Positions 29,937-37,384 of a stretch of 37,686 nt of DNA are shown in pieces (positions within the stretch are counted from its first letter, which is position 1; each line of letters starts with the position of its first letter). The DNA is from a virus. The stretch spans positions 1-37,686 of IMG/VR virus record IMGVR_UViG_3300043409_000446; one strand, written 5' to 3'. Under the pieces are notes generated by a model that saw only the letters and a program-made list of their open reading frames with translations, was not told the DNA's origin and made no database searches. A program made the translations under genes and the position numbers.

Positions 29937-31910
29937 ATGTCTATCCTCTGGTGTGACTTCGAGACGCGCAGCCGCTGCGACCTGAAGGCCGCCGGCGTCT
30001 ATAATTACGCGCAGGACGCCAGCACGACGGTCCTGTGCATGTCGTGGGCGTTCGATGACGAGCCGGTCGTGACGTGGCTGCCCGGCCAGCCATTTCCGTT
30101 ACGCATCCGAAACCATACCGGCCAGATCAGGGCGCACAACGCCGCCTTCGAACGGCTGATCTTTTGGTACGTCTTGTGCCCCGGCCTTGACCTGCGCGAG
30201 CCGACGCTGGAGCAGTTCTATTGCACCGCAGCACAGGCGCGCGCCAACTGCGCGCCTGGCTCGCTGGAGGACGTGGGCCGCTTCGCTGGCGCGTCGATGA
30301 AGAAGGACCACCGGGGCGGCGCGCTCATCCGCGCGCTGTGCATTCCCCGCGGTGACGGGACGTTCAACGACGCCCCGGCGCTCATGGCCGAGATGGTCGC
30401 CTATTGCGAGCAGGACGTGCGCGCCATGCGGGCGATCAGCAAGACGCAGCGCGAACTGTCCGACGACGAGCTGCACGCCTATCACGTCAACGAGAAGATC
30501 AATGACCGGGGTGTGCGCGTGGATGTTGACCTGTGCCGCGCAGCGGTCAATTATGCGCAGGCCGAACTGGTCGAGATACAGCAGATCGTGCGTGAAGTTA
30601 CGCAGGGCGCCATAACCAGCGTCCGGTCCCCCAAGATGCGTGATTGGGTCCGCGCGCGCGTCGGCCCCGAGGCGCTGAAGCTGATGACGCTGCACAAGGA
30701 CGACGTTGAGAAGTTTAGCATCGACAAGAGCGTGCGCGCAAACTTGCTAGTTCTGGCGCAGGAGAACGCAGATGAAGTGCCCCCCGACGTTGCCGAAGTC
30801 ATCCAATGCGCAGACGACCTATGGGCCTCATCGGTTGCTAAATTCAGCCGTGCATCTGCGCTTGCTGATACGGAAGATCGAAGAGTCCGAGGCGCTTTCG
30901 TGTTCGCAGGAGGCAGCGCCACCGGGCGTGCTTCGGCGTTCGGTCTCCAGGTTCACAATTATCCTCGCAAATGCGCTGCGGACCCTGAAGCGGTGCGTCA
31001 CGCGATGGTGCGCGGGCACGAGATAGTCCCGGCGCACGGCAAGCGCGTCACCGACGTTTTGAAGGGGATGCTGCGGCCCATGATGCTGCCCGACAAGGGC
31101 AAGCATCTGGTCGTGGCCGATTGGTCCAGCATCGAGGGCCGCGTCAATCCGTGGCTGTCGGCGTCGCAGCATGGCGACGCCAAGCTCGACGTATTCAGGT
31201 CCGGCCTCGACCCTTACAAGGTCAACGCTGTGGCGACGTTTCTCGTCAAATATGACGACGTGACCGGCGACCAGCGCCAAGTCGGCAAGGTGCAAGAATT
31301 AGCCTGTGGTTTTGGTGGCAGCGTAGGCGCGTTCGCGTCGATGGGCAAGATTTACGGCATCAATCTACCCGAAGAAATTGCCAAGCGCATGGTTGCGGGC
31401 TGGCGCAAAGCTAACCCTTGGGCCTTGCCGTGGTGGGAGGCACTAGAGGAAGCGTATACCCGAGCGATGCGCAATAAAGGCCACGAATTTAGCGCCGGGC
31501 GCGTAACATACTTGTTCGATGGGCAGCATCTTTGGTATGCTCTACCTTCAGGTCGTGTCCTTTGCTATCCCTTTGCCCGGTTTGACGACGGCGAAATCAC
31601 CTACGCGAAAGCCGCATGGAAACCATCCGCAGATGCTTCGGAATGGCCGCGCGCCCGACTCTGGCGCGGGCTGGCGTGCGAGAACGTCACGCAGGCGGCC
31701 GCCAATGACATCCTGCGCCATTCGCTCAATCAACTGGAGCGCGAAGGCCACGAAGTCGTGCTGCACGTTCACGACGAGATCGTGGAGGAAACAGCGGACC
31801 CGGACGCGGCGCAAGAAGCGATGAAGCGGATTATGTGCACGCCGCCCGACTGGGCTGGCGGTTTGCCGCTGGGCGTCGAGATACACACAATGCAACGGTA
31901 TGGAAAATGA
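29937..31910 (+). CDS. Family A DNA polymerase with 3-5 exonuclease
   Basis: The 657-residue protein has an exonuclease domain with DFET (Asp7, Glu9), AHNAAFE near residue 67 and YCEQDVRAM (Asp160). The polymerase domain has motif A VVADWSSIEGR (Asp395), motif B RQVGKVQELACGFGG (Arg447, Lys451) and motif C HVHDEIVEE (Asp613). There is no 5-3 exonuclease domain. Motif B has Phe-Gly in place of the usual Tyr-Gly. I chose ATG 29937 because it follows the hairpin and begins directly with the exonuclease core; the frame is open upstream into the SSB-like gene. The next gene overlaps by ATGA. Confidence 0.94.
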   Translation: MSILWCDFETRSRCDLKAAGVYNYAQDASTTVLCMSWAFDDEPVVTWLPGQPFPLRIRNHTGQIRAHNAAFERLIFWYVLCPGLDLREPTLEQFYCTAAQARANCAPGSLEDVGRFAGASMKKDHRGGALIRALCIPRGDGTFNDAPALMAEMVAYCEQDVRAMRAISKTQRELSDDELHAYHVNEKINDRGVRVDVDLCRAAVNYAQAELVEIQQIVREVTQGAITSVRSPKMRDWVRARVGPEALKLMTLHKDDVEKFSIDKSVRANLLVLAQENADEVPPDVAEVIQCADDLWASSVAKFSRASALADTEDRRVRGAFVFAGGSATGRASAFGLQVHNYPRKCAADPEAVRHAMVRGHEIVPAHGKRVTDVLKGMLRPMMLPDKGKHLVVADWSSIEGRVNPWLSASQHGDAKLDVFRSGLDPYKVNAVATFLVKYDDVTGDQRQVGKVQELACGFGGSVGAFASMGKIYGINLPEEIAKRMVAGWRKANPWALPWWEALEEAYTRAMRNKGHEFSAGRVTYLFDGQHLWYALPSGRVLCYPFARFDDGEITYAKAAWKPSADASEWPRARLWRGLACENVTQAAANDILRHSLNQLEREGHEVVLHVHDEIVEETADPDAAQEAMKRIMCTPPDWAGGLPLGVEIHTMQRYGK

Positions 31911-32413
31911 AGCCCCACGTAACAGCGGATATAGTGCGGCGGATATTTGATTATGACCCTCATAGCGGATTGTTTATCCGTAAGGAGAGCGCCCGACCTA
32001 GACGGTGGGGTGGCGCTAATGCTGGACACTTACGCCGAGACGGGTACGTTACCATCGTGTGCGAAGGCCGTAAGTTTTTAGCGCATCGCCTAGCGTGGCT
32101 GTGGTTCTACGGTGTGTGGCCGCGCAAGCACTTAGACCACGTAAACAGAGTGAAAAACGACAACAGGATAGACAACTTACGCGAAGTCACGCCAGCGCAG
32201 AACCGGCAAAACTCCACCGTGAGCGGTAAGAGCTTGAGCGGGCACCGCGGCGTATGCTGGCATAAAAAAACCAGTAGGTGGCGCGCGCGGGCGATTATTG
32301 ATGGGCGGCGCGTAGACCTTGGGGAGTTCGAGAACGTGTCGGATGCTGTGGCTGCTCGCGTAGACGCAGAATTGAAACACTACACGCATAGCCCGCTACA
32401 TAACCAGAATTAG
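31907..32413 (+). CDS. HNH endonuclease with AP2-like C-terminus (second copy)
   Basis: The 168-residue protein parallels the one at 28696-29181: IFDYDPHSGLFIRK, AHRLAWLWFYGVWP, the core LDHVNRVKNDNRIDNLR (Asp77, His78, Asn86), then AQNRQNS and an AP2-like GHRGVCWHKKTSRWRARAII with VDLGEF. Like its relative it starts by an ATGA overlap directly behind a replication gene, here the polymerase. The two copies are diverged and not a recent duplication. The expected role is homing between phage genomes by cutting near the polymerase gene. Confidence 0.92.
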   Translation: MKPHVTADIVRRIFDYDPHSGLFIRKESARPRRWGGANAGHLRRDGYVTIVCEGRKFLAHRLAWLWFYGVWPRKHLDHVNRVKNDNRIDNLREVTPAQNRQNSTVSGKSLSGHRGVCWHKKTSRWRARAIIDGRRVDLGEFENVSDAVAARVDAELKHYTHSPLHNQN

Positions 32414-32424
32414 AGGGGGAGACG

Positions 32425-32946
32425 ATGAAGATAGGTTATGCAGACCCACCGTACATAAACTGCGCGCATCTCTATAAGGACCACGCCGACTACGCCGGCG
32501 AAGTGGACCACGCGGCGCTAATCGACCGACTTGAGTCCGAATACGACGGCTGGGTTCTGCACGCCGCTGCGACGCCCGCCTCTATGGCCGTTCTGGCCCC
32601 CCTTGTCGTCAAAACATCTGCGCGGTGGATGACGTGGACGAAGGGTTTCGCGGCGTTCAAGAAAAACGTCTCTGTCGCCTATGCTTGGGAGCCGGTTATC
32701 GTGAAGCCGGCACGCAAGCCTGTCGTGTCGAAGCGGCTCGTCATGCGCGATTGGGTCGAGTGTTCGATCACGCTGCGGCGCGGTTTGACCGGCGCGAAGC
32801 CTGAGAAAGTCTGCCATTGGGCGTTTGAGATGGTTGGCGCACGGCCCGAAGATGAATTGCACGATCTGTTTCCCGGCTCAGGCGCCGTCACCGCAGCGTG
32901 GCGCACATGGCAGGGCCTGTTCACATTGCCGGGGGAGGGCGTCTGA
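32425..32946 (+). CDS. DNA adenine/N4-cytosine methyltransferase, DPPY type
   Basis: The 173-residue protein has the catalytic motif DPPY at residues 7-10 (GYADPPYINC). Near the C-terminus is the cofactor motif DLFPGSGAVTAAW. This order, catalytic motif first, is that of beta-type enzymes. It is short and seems to lack a long target-recognition domain; the middle part (KTSARWMTWTKGFAAFKK) is Trp-rich. GGGGGAG stands before ATG 32425. It may protect phage DNA against restriction or mark it, in addition to the C5 enzyme. The stop shares its last base with the primase start. Confidence 0.8.
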   Translation: MKIGYADPPYINCAHLYKDHADYAGEVDHAALIDRLESEYDGWVLHAAATPASMAVLAPLVVKTSARWMTWTKGFAAFKKNVSVAYAWEPVIVKPARKPVVSKRLVMRDWVECSITLRRGLTGAKPEKVCHWAFEMVGARPEDELHDLFPGSGAVTAAWRTWQGLFTLPGEGV

Positions 32947-35258
32947 TGGAACTGCTTGATTATATCGTAGGGCTTGCCGCCGCCAACGAGGGCGAGACGG
33001 CGCTTATCGTCCGGCAGACGCCGGTCATGCGCAATGGCGAACACCAGCGTCACGCGGATGGTATGCTTGCGTTCACCTATCCGGCGTTCCTGCCGACGCA
33101 CCGCCGGCGCGAAGGCGAGGCTTGGTACATCAACGCGGGTTCCTTCATCGTGGACCGCTTCAAGGACGGCAAACCGCGCGCGATGTCCGCGCATATGGAG
33201 CACACGCTGTTCTTGATGCTTGACGACATTGGCACGAAGTCGAAGGAGCCGCTGTTGCCGCCGACGTGGGTCGTCGAGACGAGCGCGGGGAACTATCAAT
33301 GGTATTACGCCTATTCGGACCAGCCGAAAAAGGGCGAACACGTCGCGCTGTTCAACGCGATGGCCGAGGCGGGCTACGCCGACAAGGGCGCGGGCAACCC
33401 CGTGCGCAACTGTCGCCTGCCGGGCTCGCCTAACTTCAAGCCGGGCAAGGACGCCTTTATCGCCCGTCTCGTGTCGTTCAGCCCCGAACACGAGTACACG
33501 CCGGAACAGATCGCAAAAGCCCACGGCGTCACGCCCGCAGAGGCCAGCGAAGACCACCGCATTACCTTCACCCTGCGCGACACGGGCGGCGACACGGTGC
33601 TGGCGTGGATGAACCAGCACGGCATGGTCCGCAGCGCCGCCAACAGCGAGGGCTGGATGGGCATCATCTGCCCGAACCACGCCGAGCATAGCGACGGCAA
33701 CACCGAGGCGCGCTACAAGCCGCTCGACCGCTCGTTCTGCTGCTACCACGGGCACTGCCAAGACCTAGATAGCAAGACCTTCCTGAAGTGGGTAGCCGAT
33801 AACGGTGGGCCGACCGTGACGCCGGGTCTGCGCGACGAACTGCTATCGGCGCACATGAACGCCGCCATGTCGAAGCTGCGCCCCACTGCGGCGTACCCTG
33901 ACGCGGCCGCCGCAATCGTCCAGGAAGTCGAGCGCAAAGAAATCGGTCGGCTGGACAAGGCCGACTGGTACGAACGCTTCGCCTACCTTCTGTCGGACGA
34001 CTCTTATTTCGATATGAAATATCGCAAGATGTACTCCCGCAATGCGTTCAACGCGATATACCGGCACATCGCCTGCCAATCAGTCCACAACGGGCGGCGC
34101 ATCGAGGCCGCGACATGCTTCGACGAGACGCGGCAGCTTAACGGGGCGCCCATATTCGCCGGCGTTATTTACGCGCCCGGCGAAGGCGTTCTGGTGACGC
34201 GCGACGGCGATGTCTACGGCAACAAGTGGATCAACGCCCGACCGCACACCGACAACCACAAGGGCCGCGACGTGGCCCCCTGGCTGGACCACTGCCGGAC
34301 AATCGTGCCTGACGAGGCTGAGCTGGCGCATTGCCTTGACGTGATGGCGTTCAAGCTGAAAAACCCCAAGGTCAAGATTAACCACGCGGTCTTGCACGGC
34401 GGCGTTGAAGGCTGCGGCAAGGATACAATGTGGGCGCCATACATCTGGTCCGTGTGCGGGCCGGCGCTCAAGAACCGGGGCTTTCTGGACAACGACACGA
34501 TGAGCGGCCAGTGGGGCTATCATCTTGAGTCGGAGATACTGCTGCTCAACGAATTGAAAGAGCCCGAGGCGGTGCAGCGTCGTGCATTGGCGAACCGGAT
34601 GAAGCCGATCATCGCCGCGCCGCCCGAGACGCTGCTGGTCAACCGCAAAGGCCAGCATCCTTACGAGACGCTGAACCGGCTGGCCGTGCTGGCGTTTACC
34701 AATGACTCCGTGCCGATTTCGCTGCCCTCGCAGGACCGCCGCTGGTTTTGTGTTTGGTCGCCCAACGGACGTATGCCCGAAGCGGACGCAACGCGGCTGT
34801 GGAATTGGTACGAAGCTGGCGGTTACGATGCTGTCGGCGCATGGCTGATAGCGCGCGACGTGTCGAAGTTCAACCCCGCCGCCGCGCCGCCGCTGACCGA
34901 ATGGAAGTTGAACATGGTCGAAGACGGCATGAGCATGTCGGAGGGCTTTTTGGTCGAGATGATACGCCAGCGCCGCGGCGAATTTGCGGTGGGCGCTGTC
35001 GCCGCGCCGCTGCACGCGCTAGTTGACCGCCTGCAAGGGTCGGCCCCGGACGGCAAGAAGCTGCACCTCCAGGCGCTGCTGCACGCGCTCGTCGAGGCCG
35101 GCTGGAAAGATCGGGGGCGGATTAAGAGCGCGCTTAACATGTCACCCAAGCGCATTTTCTGCGCGCCCGACATGCTGCGCAAGACCGACTCGGAATTGCG
35201 CAATCTGACGGAGGCGGCCCCTGATCCGAGCAGGGTCAACTTGACCATCGTCAAATGA
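32946..35258 (+). CDS. Primase-helicase (RepB-type primase + DUF5906-like helicase)
   Basis: The 770-residue protein has an N-terminal prim-pol-like part with FLMLDDIG (91-94) and VVETSAGNYQWYYAY (111-118 core). A zinc-binding segment follows (CPNH at 242-245 and CCYHGHC at 265-271), then a linker and a C-terminal superfamily 3-like helicase. The helicase has Walker A GGVEGCGKDT (485-494), an LLNELKEPEAVQRR segment and a sensor-like LAFTNDSVPI. The two domains would prime and unwind DNA for the phage polymerase. ATG 32946 overlaps the preceding stop (TGATG). It is the last gene of the rightward replication block. Confidence 0.9.
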   Translation: MELLDYIVGLAAANEGETALIVRQTPVMRNGEHQRHADGMLAFTYPAFLPTHRRREGEAWYINAGSFIVDRFKDGKPRAMSAHMEHTLFLMLDDIGTKSKEPLLPPTWVVETSAGNYQWYYAYSDQPKKGEHVALFNAMAEAGYADKGAGNPVRNCRLPGSPNFKPGKDAFIARLVSFSPEHEYTPEQIAKAHGVTPAEASEDHRITFTLRDTGGDTVLAWMNQHGMVRSAANSEGWMGIICPNHAEHSDGNTEARYKPLDRSFCCYHGHCQDLDSKTFLKWVADNGGPTVTPGLRDELLSAHMNAAMSKLRPTAAYPDAAAAIVQEVERKEIGRLDKADWYERFAYLLSDDSYFDMKYRKMYSRNAFNAIYRHIACQSVHNGRRIEAATCFDETRQLNGAPIFAGVIYAPGEGVLVTRDGDVYGNKWINARPHTDNHKGRDVAPWLDHCRTIVPDEAELAHCLDVMAFKLKNPKVKINHAVLHGGVEGCGKDTMWAPYIWSVCGPALKNRGFLDNDTMSGQWGYHLESEILLLNELKEPEAVQRRALANRMKPIIAAPPETLLVNRKGQHPYETLNRLAVLAFTNDSVPISLPSQDRRWFCVWSPNGRMPEADATRLWNWYEAGGYDAVGAWLIARDVSKFNPAAAPPLTEWKLNMVEDGMSMSEGFLVEMIRQRRGEFAVGAVAAPLHALVDRLQGSAPDGKKLHLQALLHALVEAGWKDRGRIKSALNMSPKRIFCAPDMLRKTDSELRNLTEAAPDPSRVNLTIVK

Positions 35259-35282
35259 AAAAGGCCCGGCGTGAGCCGGGCC
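35258..35282 (-). terminator. Intrinsic terminator of the leftward early operon
   Basis: The stem GGCCCGGC/GCCGGGCC (35263-35270, 35275-35282) with a 4-base loop is followed on the minus strand by TTTTT (35262-35258). It therefore ends leftward transcription. On the plus strand it has no T-run, though the stem may also slow the primase-helicase transcript. Confidence 0.8.
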
Positions 35283-35358
35283 AAGTCAAGGGTCAGTCAG
35301 AGCGGCGAGAGGAAGTACAAGACCGCCCTGTCATCTCCCGGCTGATGCCGGAAGTTCG

Positions 35359-35628
35359 TTAGCCAACGGACGTAAGCACGTCTTCTATGTCCCGGTAGGC
35401 TTTCAATTCAACATGCTGCGGCAATGTCTGCGGCGCGTCAAGCCTTGCGTGCTCCGGCACGTCAATCTTCTCCAGATACATCAGCGTGCGCGCCGTCATG
35501 TCCACCGCGCGCGCGTCTTCAGCCGAGAAGAACGCCCGCCCGAGCTGATTGCAGCGCAGCAAGACTGCGTTCATACAGGCAGCACGAACCGCGTGTTCGT
35601 CGTTCGTCAATTGTTCAATGTTTCCCAT
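35359..35628 (-). CDS. Hypothetical protein, last gene of the leftward operon
   Basis: The 89-residue protein begins MGNIEQLTNDEHAVRAACMN and contains AFFSAEDARAVDMTARTLMY, ending DIEDVLTSVG. It is mostly helical, with no known motif. ATG 35628 has AAAGGA eight bases upstream; the TTG 15 bases earlier has no site. Downstream of its stop, another frame stays open to 35297 and reads protein-like sequence, so the true C-terminus might be longer if a frameshift occurs. Confidence 0.65.
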   Translation of the reverse strand: MGNIEQLTNDEHAVRAACMNAVLLRCNQLGRAFFSAEDARAVDMTARTLMYLEKIDVPEHARLDAPQTLPQHVELKAYRDIEDVLTSVG

Positions 35629-35708
35629 GGCTTTTCCTTTCAATTGGGCCGTACTTTGCCTCGATCTCCACTAGGGTCGGCCCCTTAGTCTGGTGAAGGG
35701 TAATATTG

Positions 35709-36215
35709 TTAGCGCGTTGGAGCGGTGAGTACCGCACGAACGTCATCCGGGACGCCAAGGGCAATGCCCCACTCACGGCATTCTGCGCGCGACGGCAAAT
35801 CACGGGTACCCATCCCGGCCTGTAGTAGCGCTGCCTCGATAGGTGCGCTGCGTGCGAACCGCTGACAAAGCATCTTGTCCAGCTCTTTAATTCGTTCATC
35901 GTCCGCTTCAAGATCATCATATCGCGCCCCTTCCTTCGCCGTGTTCCAACGAGTTTCAAACACGTTCAGCGAATCGTCGCTGGACATCTCCGCAACGCTC
36001 TGGCGTTGCAAGTCATCTGCGATTTTGCCCGCGTAATTTGATATGTCGCGCCAGTGGCGGCCGTCGTTGTAGCCGCACACGATGCAGGCCAGGCGCGTCG
36101 CGATCAGGTCGAGCGCCTCAATCTGGGCGGGCGGTAGAGGCTTTTTAGGCGCGCGAAATATCTCTTCCAGGTTTGTCGCCGCGTTGGCTGCGGCGCGCTC
36201 GTTCAGGGCGCCCAT
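35709..36215 (-). CDS. Hypothetical early protein (DUF6378-like segment)
   Basis: The 168-residue protein starts MGALNERAAANAATNLEEIF. Residues about 28-65 (ALDLIATRLACIVCGYNDGR then HWRDISNYAGKIA) resemble the helical core of DUF6378-type phage proteins (a R-I-G-HW-DIAGYA pattern). The C-terminal part (RAECREWGIALGVPDDVRAV) is not known to me. ATG 36215 has GAAAGG upstream and overlaps the DnaA-like gene by 13 bases; the longer frame to 36377 lies inside that gene. Confidence 0.65.
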   Translation of the reverse strand: MGALNERAAANAATNLEEIFRAPKKPLPPAQIEALDLIATRLACIVCGYNDGRHWRDISNYAGKIADDLQRQSVAEMSSDDSLNVFETRWNTAKEGARYDDLEADDERIKELDKMLCQRFARSAPIEAALLQAGMGTRDLPSRAECREWGIALGVPDDVRAVLTAPTR

Positions 36216-36463
36216 TGCGTTGCCTTTCTCAAAGACTTGAGGATTGACGTATGGTCGCGCCGGCAGGCGCGGCCAATGCGGGGATAGCTCCAGCCCTTGC
36301 AGTGCAGCATCCAATAGAGCGCATTGCGGGCCGGGCGCCAGCGGTCCGAGCGGTCGGCGCGCACCAGGTCGTGCCACGTCGCGCCGTAGGCGTCGAGAAT
36401 GTACCTGATAGATTGGCGCGTAGCGTCGGATGTATTGCGTGGCATCTCATGGACGGTCAGCAT
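36203..36463 (-). CDS. DnaA domain IV-like DNA-binding protein
   Basis: The 86-residue protein consists of one helical DNA-binding unit. It has ALYWMLHCKGWSYPRIGRAC followed by RRDHTSILKSLRK, which is the signature helix-turn-helix of the DnaA C-terminal domain (G-RDH-T). The ATPase domains of DnaA are absent. ATG 36463 has AAGGGG seven bases upstream. It could bind the repeats at 1459-1688, act as the phage initiator or compete with host DnaA. Motif recognition is good; role is inference. Confidence 0.75.
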   Translation of the reverse strand: MLTVHEMPRNTSDATRQSIRYILDAYGATWHDLVRADRSDRWRPARNALYWMLHCKGWSYPRIGRACRRDHTSILKSLRKATQWAP

Positions 36464-36713
36464 TGTAAACCCCTTGGATGCTCTCGCGCACGGCGCGTTC
36501 GGTCTTGGCGTAGACGAGCTGACCTTGGTGCGTCACACCGCGCCAGCCCGCGGCGTTGCCGCGTGCGTGCCTGCGGCAGATGAGGCTATAATAGCCGACC
36601 GCCTGGCCGCCCAACGTCACGGTGCGCGTACCGTCGCGGTGCTCTATCGTGCGCCACGCGAGAGGCGATAGATCAGGGCCAGAGCCCAAAGCGCCAACTG
36701 TATCATTTGTCAT
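36447..36713 (-). CDS. Hypothetical early protein
   Basis: The 88-residue protein begins MTNDTVGALGSGPDLSPLAW. It has beta-like WRTIEHRDGTRTVTLGGQAV, then GYYSLICRRHARGNAAGWRG, and ends VRESIQGVYNADRP. No known motif. ATG 36713 is preceded by GGTGGAG, and the gene overlaps its neighbours on both sides (11 and 17 bases), so it is part of the leftward operon. Confidence 0.6.
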   Translation of the reverse strand: MTNDTVGALGSGPDLSPLAWRTIEHRDGTRTVTLGGQAVGYYSLICRRHARGNAAGWRGVTHQGQLVYAKTERAVRESIQGVYNADRP

Positions 36714-36819
36714 TATCTCCACCTCTGTGCGTGAGAGCGTTGAGCGCCGCCGCGCCAAGGACGGCGGCAGGCAAGATGACGGTAATCAGGATTGCGACGT
36801 ATTCGGGCTCAATCGTCAT
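36703..36819 (-). CDS. 38-residue membrane peptide
   Basis: ATG 36819 overlaps the upstream stop (ATGA) and TGA 36705-36703 lies within the next gene. The product MTIEPEYVAILITVILPAVL-like start has one hydrophobic segment (residues 8-27) and a polar tail with THRGGDNDK, which suggests a small inner-membrane protein. Overlaps on both sides and the membrane segment support a real gene. Function unknown. With the 27-residue peptide at 556-639 it is the second small membrane peptide of this operon. Confidence 0.6.
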   Translation of the reverse strand: MTIEPEYVAILITVILPAAVLGAAALNALTHRGGDNDK

Positions 36820-37091
36820 AACTTGCCCCGCTTTGACGCAATCTTGAGCGCCGCTTCCAGGGTGATAATCTGACCGTTTAGTTGCGCAATCTCGCGTTCA
36901 AAATACGGAACCCGGTCAGCGTCTTCCTTTACAGCATTGTGGTCTTCCGGGTTGACCGCGTCCGGGTCATAAGCATCAAGCGCCGCTTCGACTTCGTCGA
37001 GGATTGTTGCAGGCACATCGCCGCGCAATATCGCAACTTTGTAGCCCGCAAAATAAACGTCAGCGCCCATGCGGTGGAATGTGTTTGCCAT
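36816..37091 (-). CDS. Hypothetical acidic early protein
   Basis: The 91-residue protein begins MANTFHRMGADVYFAGYKVA. It has a short beta-like start, an acidic middle (DEVEAALDAYDPDAVNPEDH) and a C-terminal coiled-coil-like helix (EREIAQLNGQIITLEAALKI) ending in basic residues. No family recognised. ATG 37091 has GGGAGGA eight bases upstream and follows the previous stop by two bases. Confidence 0.7.
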   Translation of the reverse strand: MANTFHRMGADVYFAGYKVAILRGDVPATILDEVEAALDAYDPDAVNPEDHNAVKEDADRVPYFEREIAQLNGQIITLEAALKIASKRGKL

Positions 37092-37093
37092 TG

Positions 37094-37384
37094 TCAGTCC
37101 TCCCTTGCTTCGTCGCCGATTGCCATACAAAGGTGCACATCCCCATAGACTGACGCGCAAATTGCCTTGAACGTGTCCGCGTTTGTGCTGGCGTCAAAGT
37201 AAATGATTTTGTCCTCGTCCTCCGGGTCATCTGCTACGGCTCCGTAAATATACCAGTCGCCAGCGTCTTCGCCTTCCGGCTCGATTGTCAATTCGCCGGA
37301 CCAGATCGCGCCAGAATAGAGCGGCAAATTTTCCACGCTATAGCTTGTGGCCGCGTAGCGCGGGGCCTGAAAAAAACGGCTCAT
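37094..37384 (-). CDS. Hypothetical acidic early protein
   Basis: The 96-residue protein begins MSRFFQAPRYAATSYSVENL and has GAIWSGELTIEPEGEDAGDW followed by YIYGAVADDPEDEDK, then a helical end (TFKAICASVYGD). It is strongly acidic. Small acidic early phage proteins are sometimes DNA mimics or enzyme inhibitors, but nothing in the sequence proves this. Its ATG overlaps the stop of the Ala-rich gene (ATGA). Confidence 0.7.
   Translation of the reverse strand: MSRFFQAPRYAATSYSVENLPLYSGAIWSGELTIEPEGEDAGDWYIYGAVADDPEDEDKIIYFDASTNADTFKAICASVYGDVHLCMAIGDEARED

Noticed and set aside
35640-35708. 18-codon GTG ORF between two early genes
   Set aside because: Has an AAGGGG upstream but is too short and lies over the ribosome site of the next gene; no further support.
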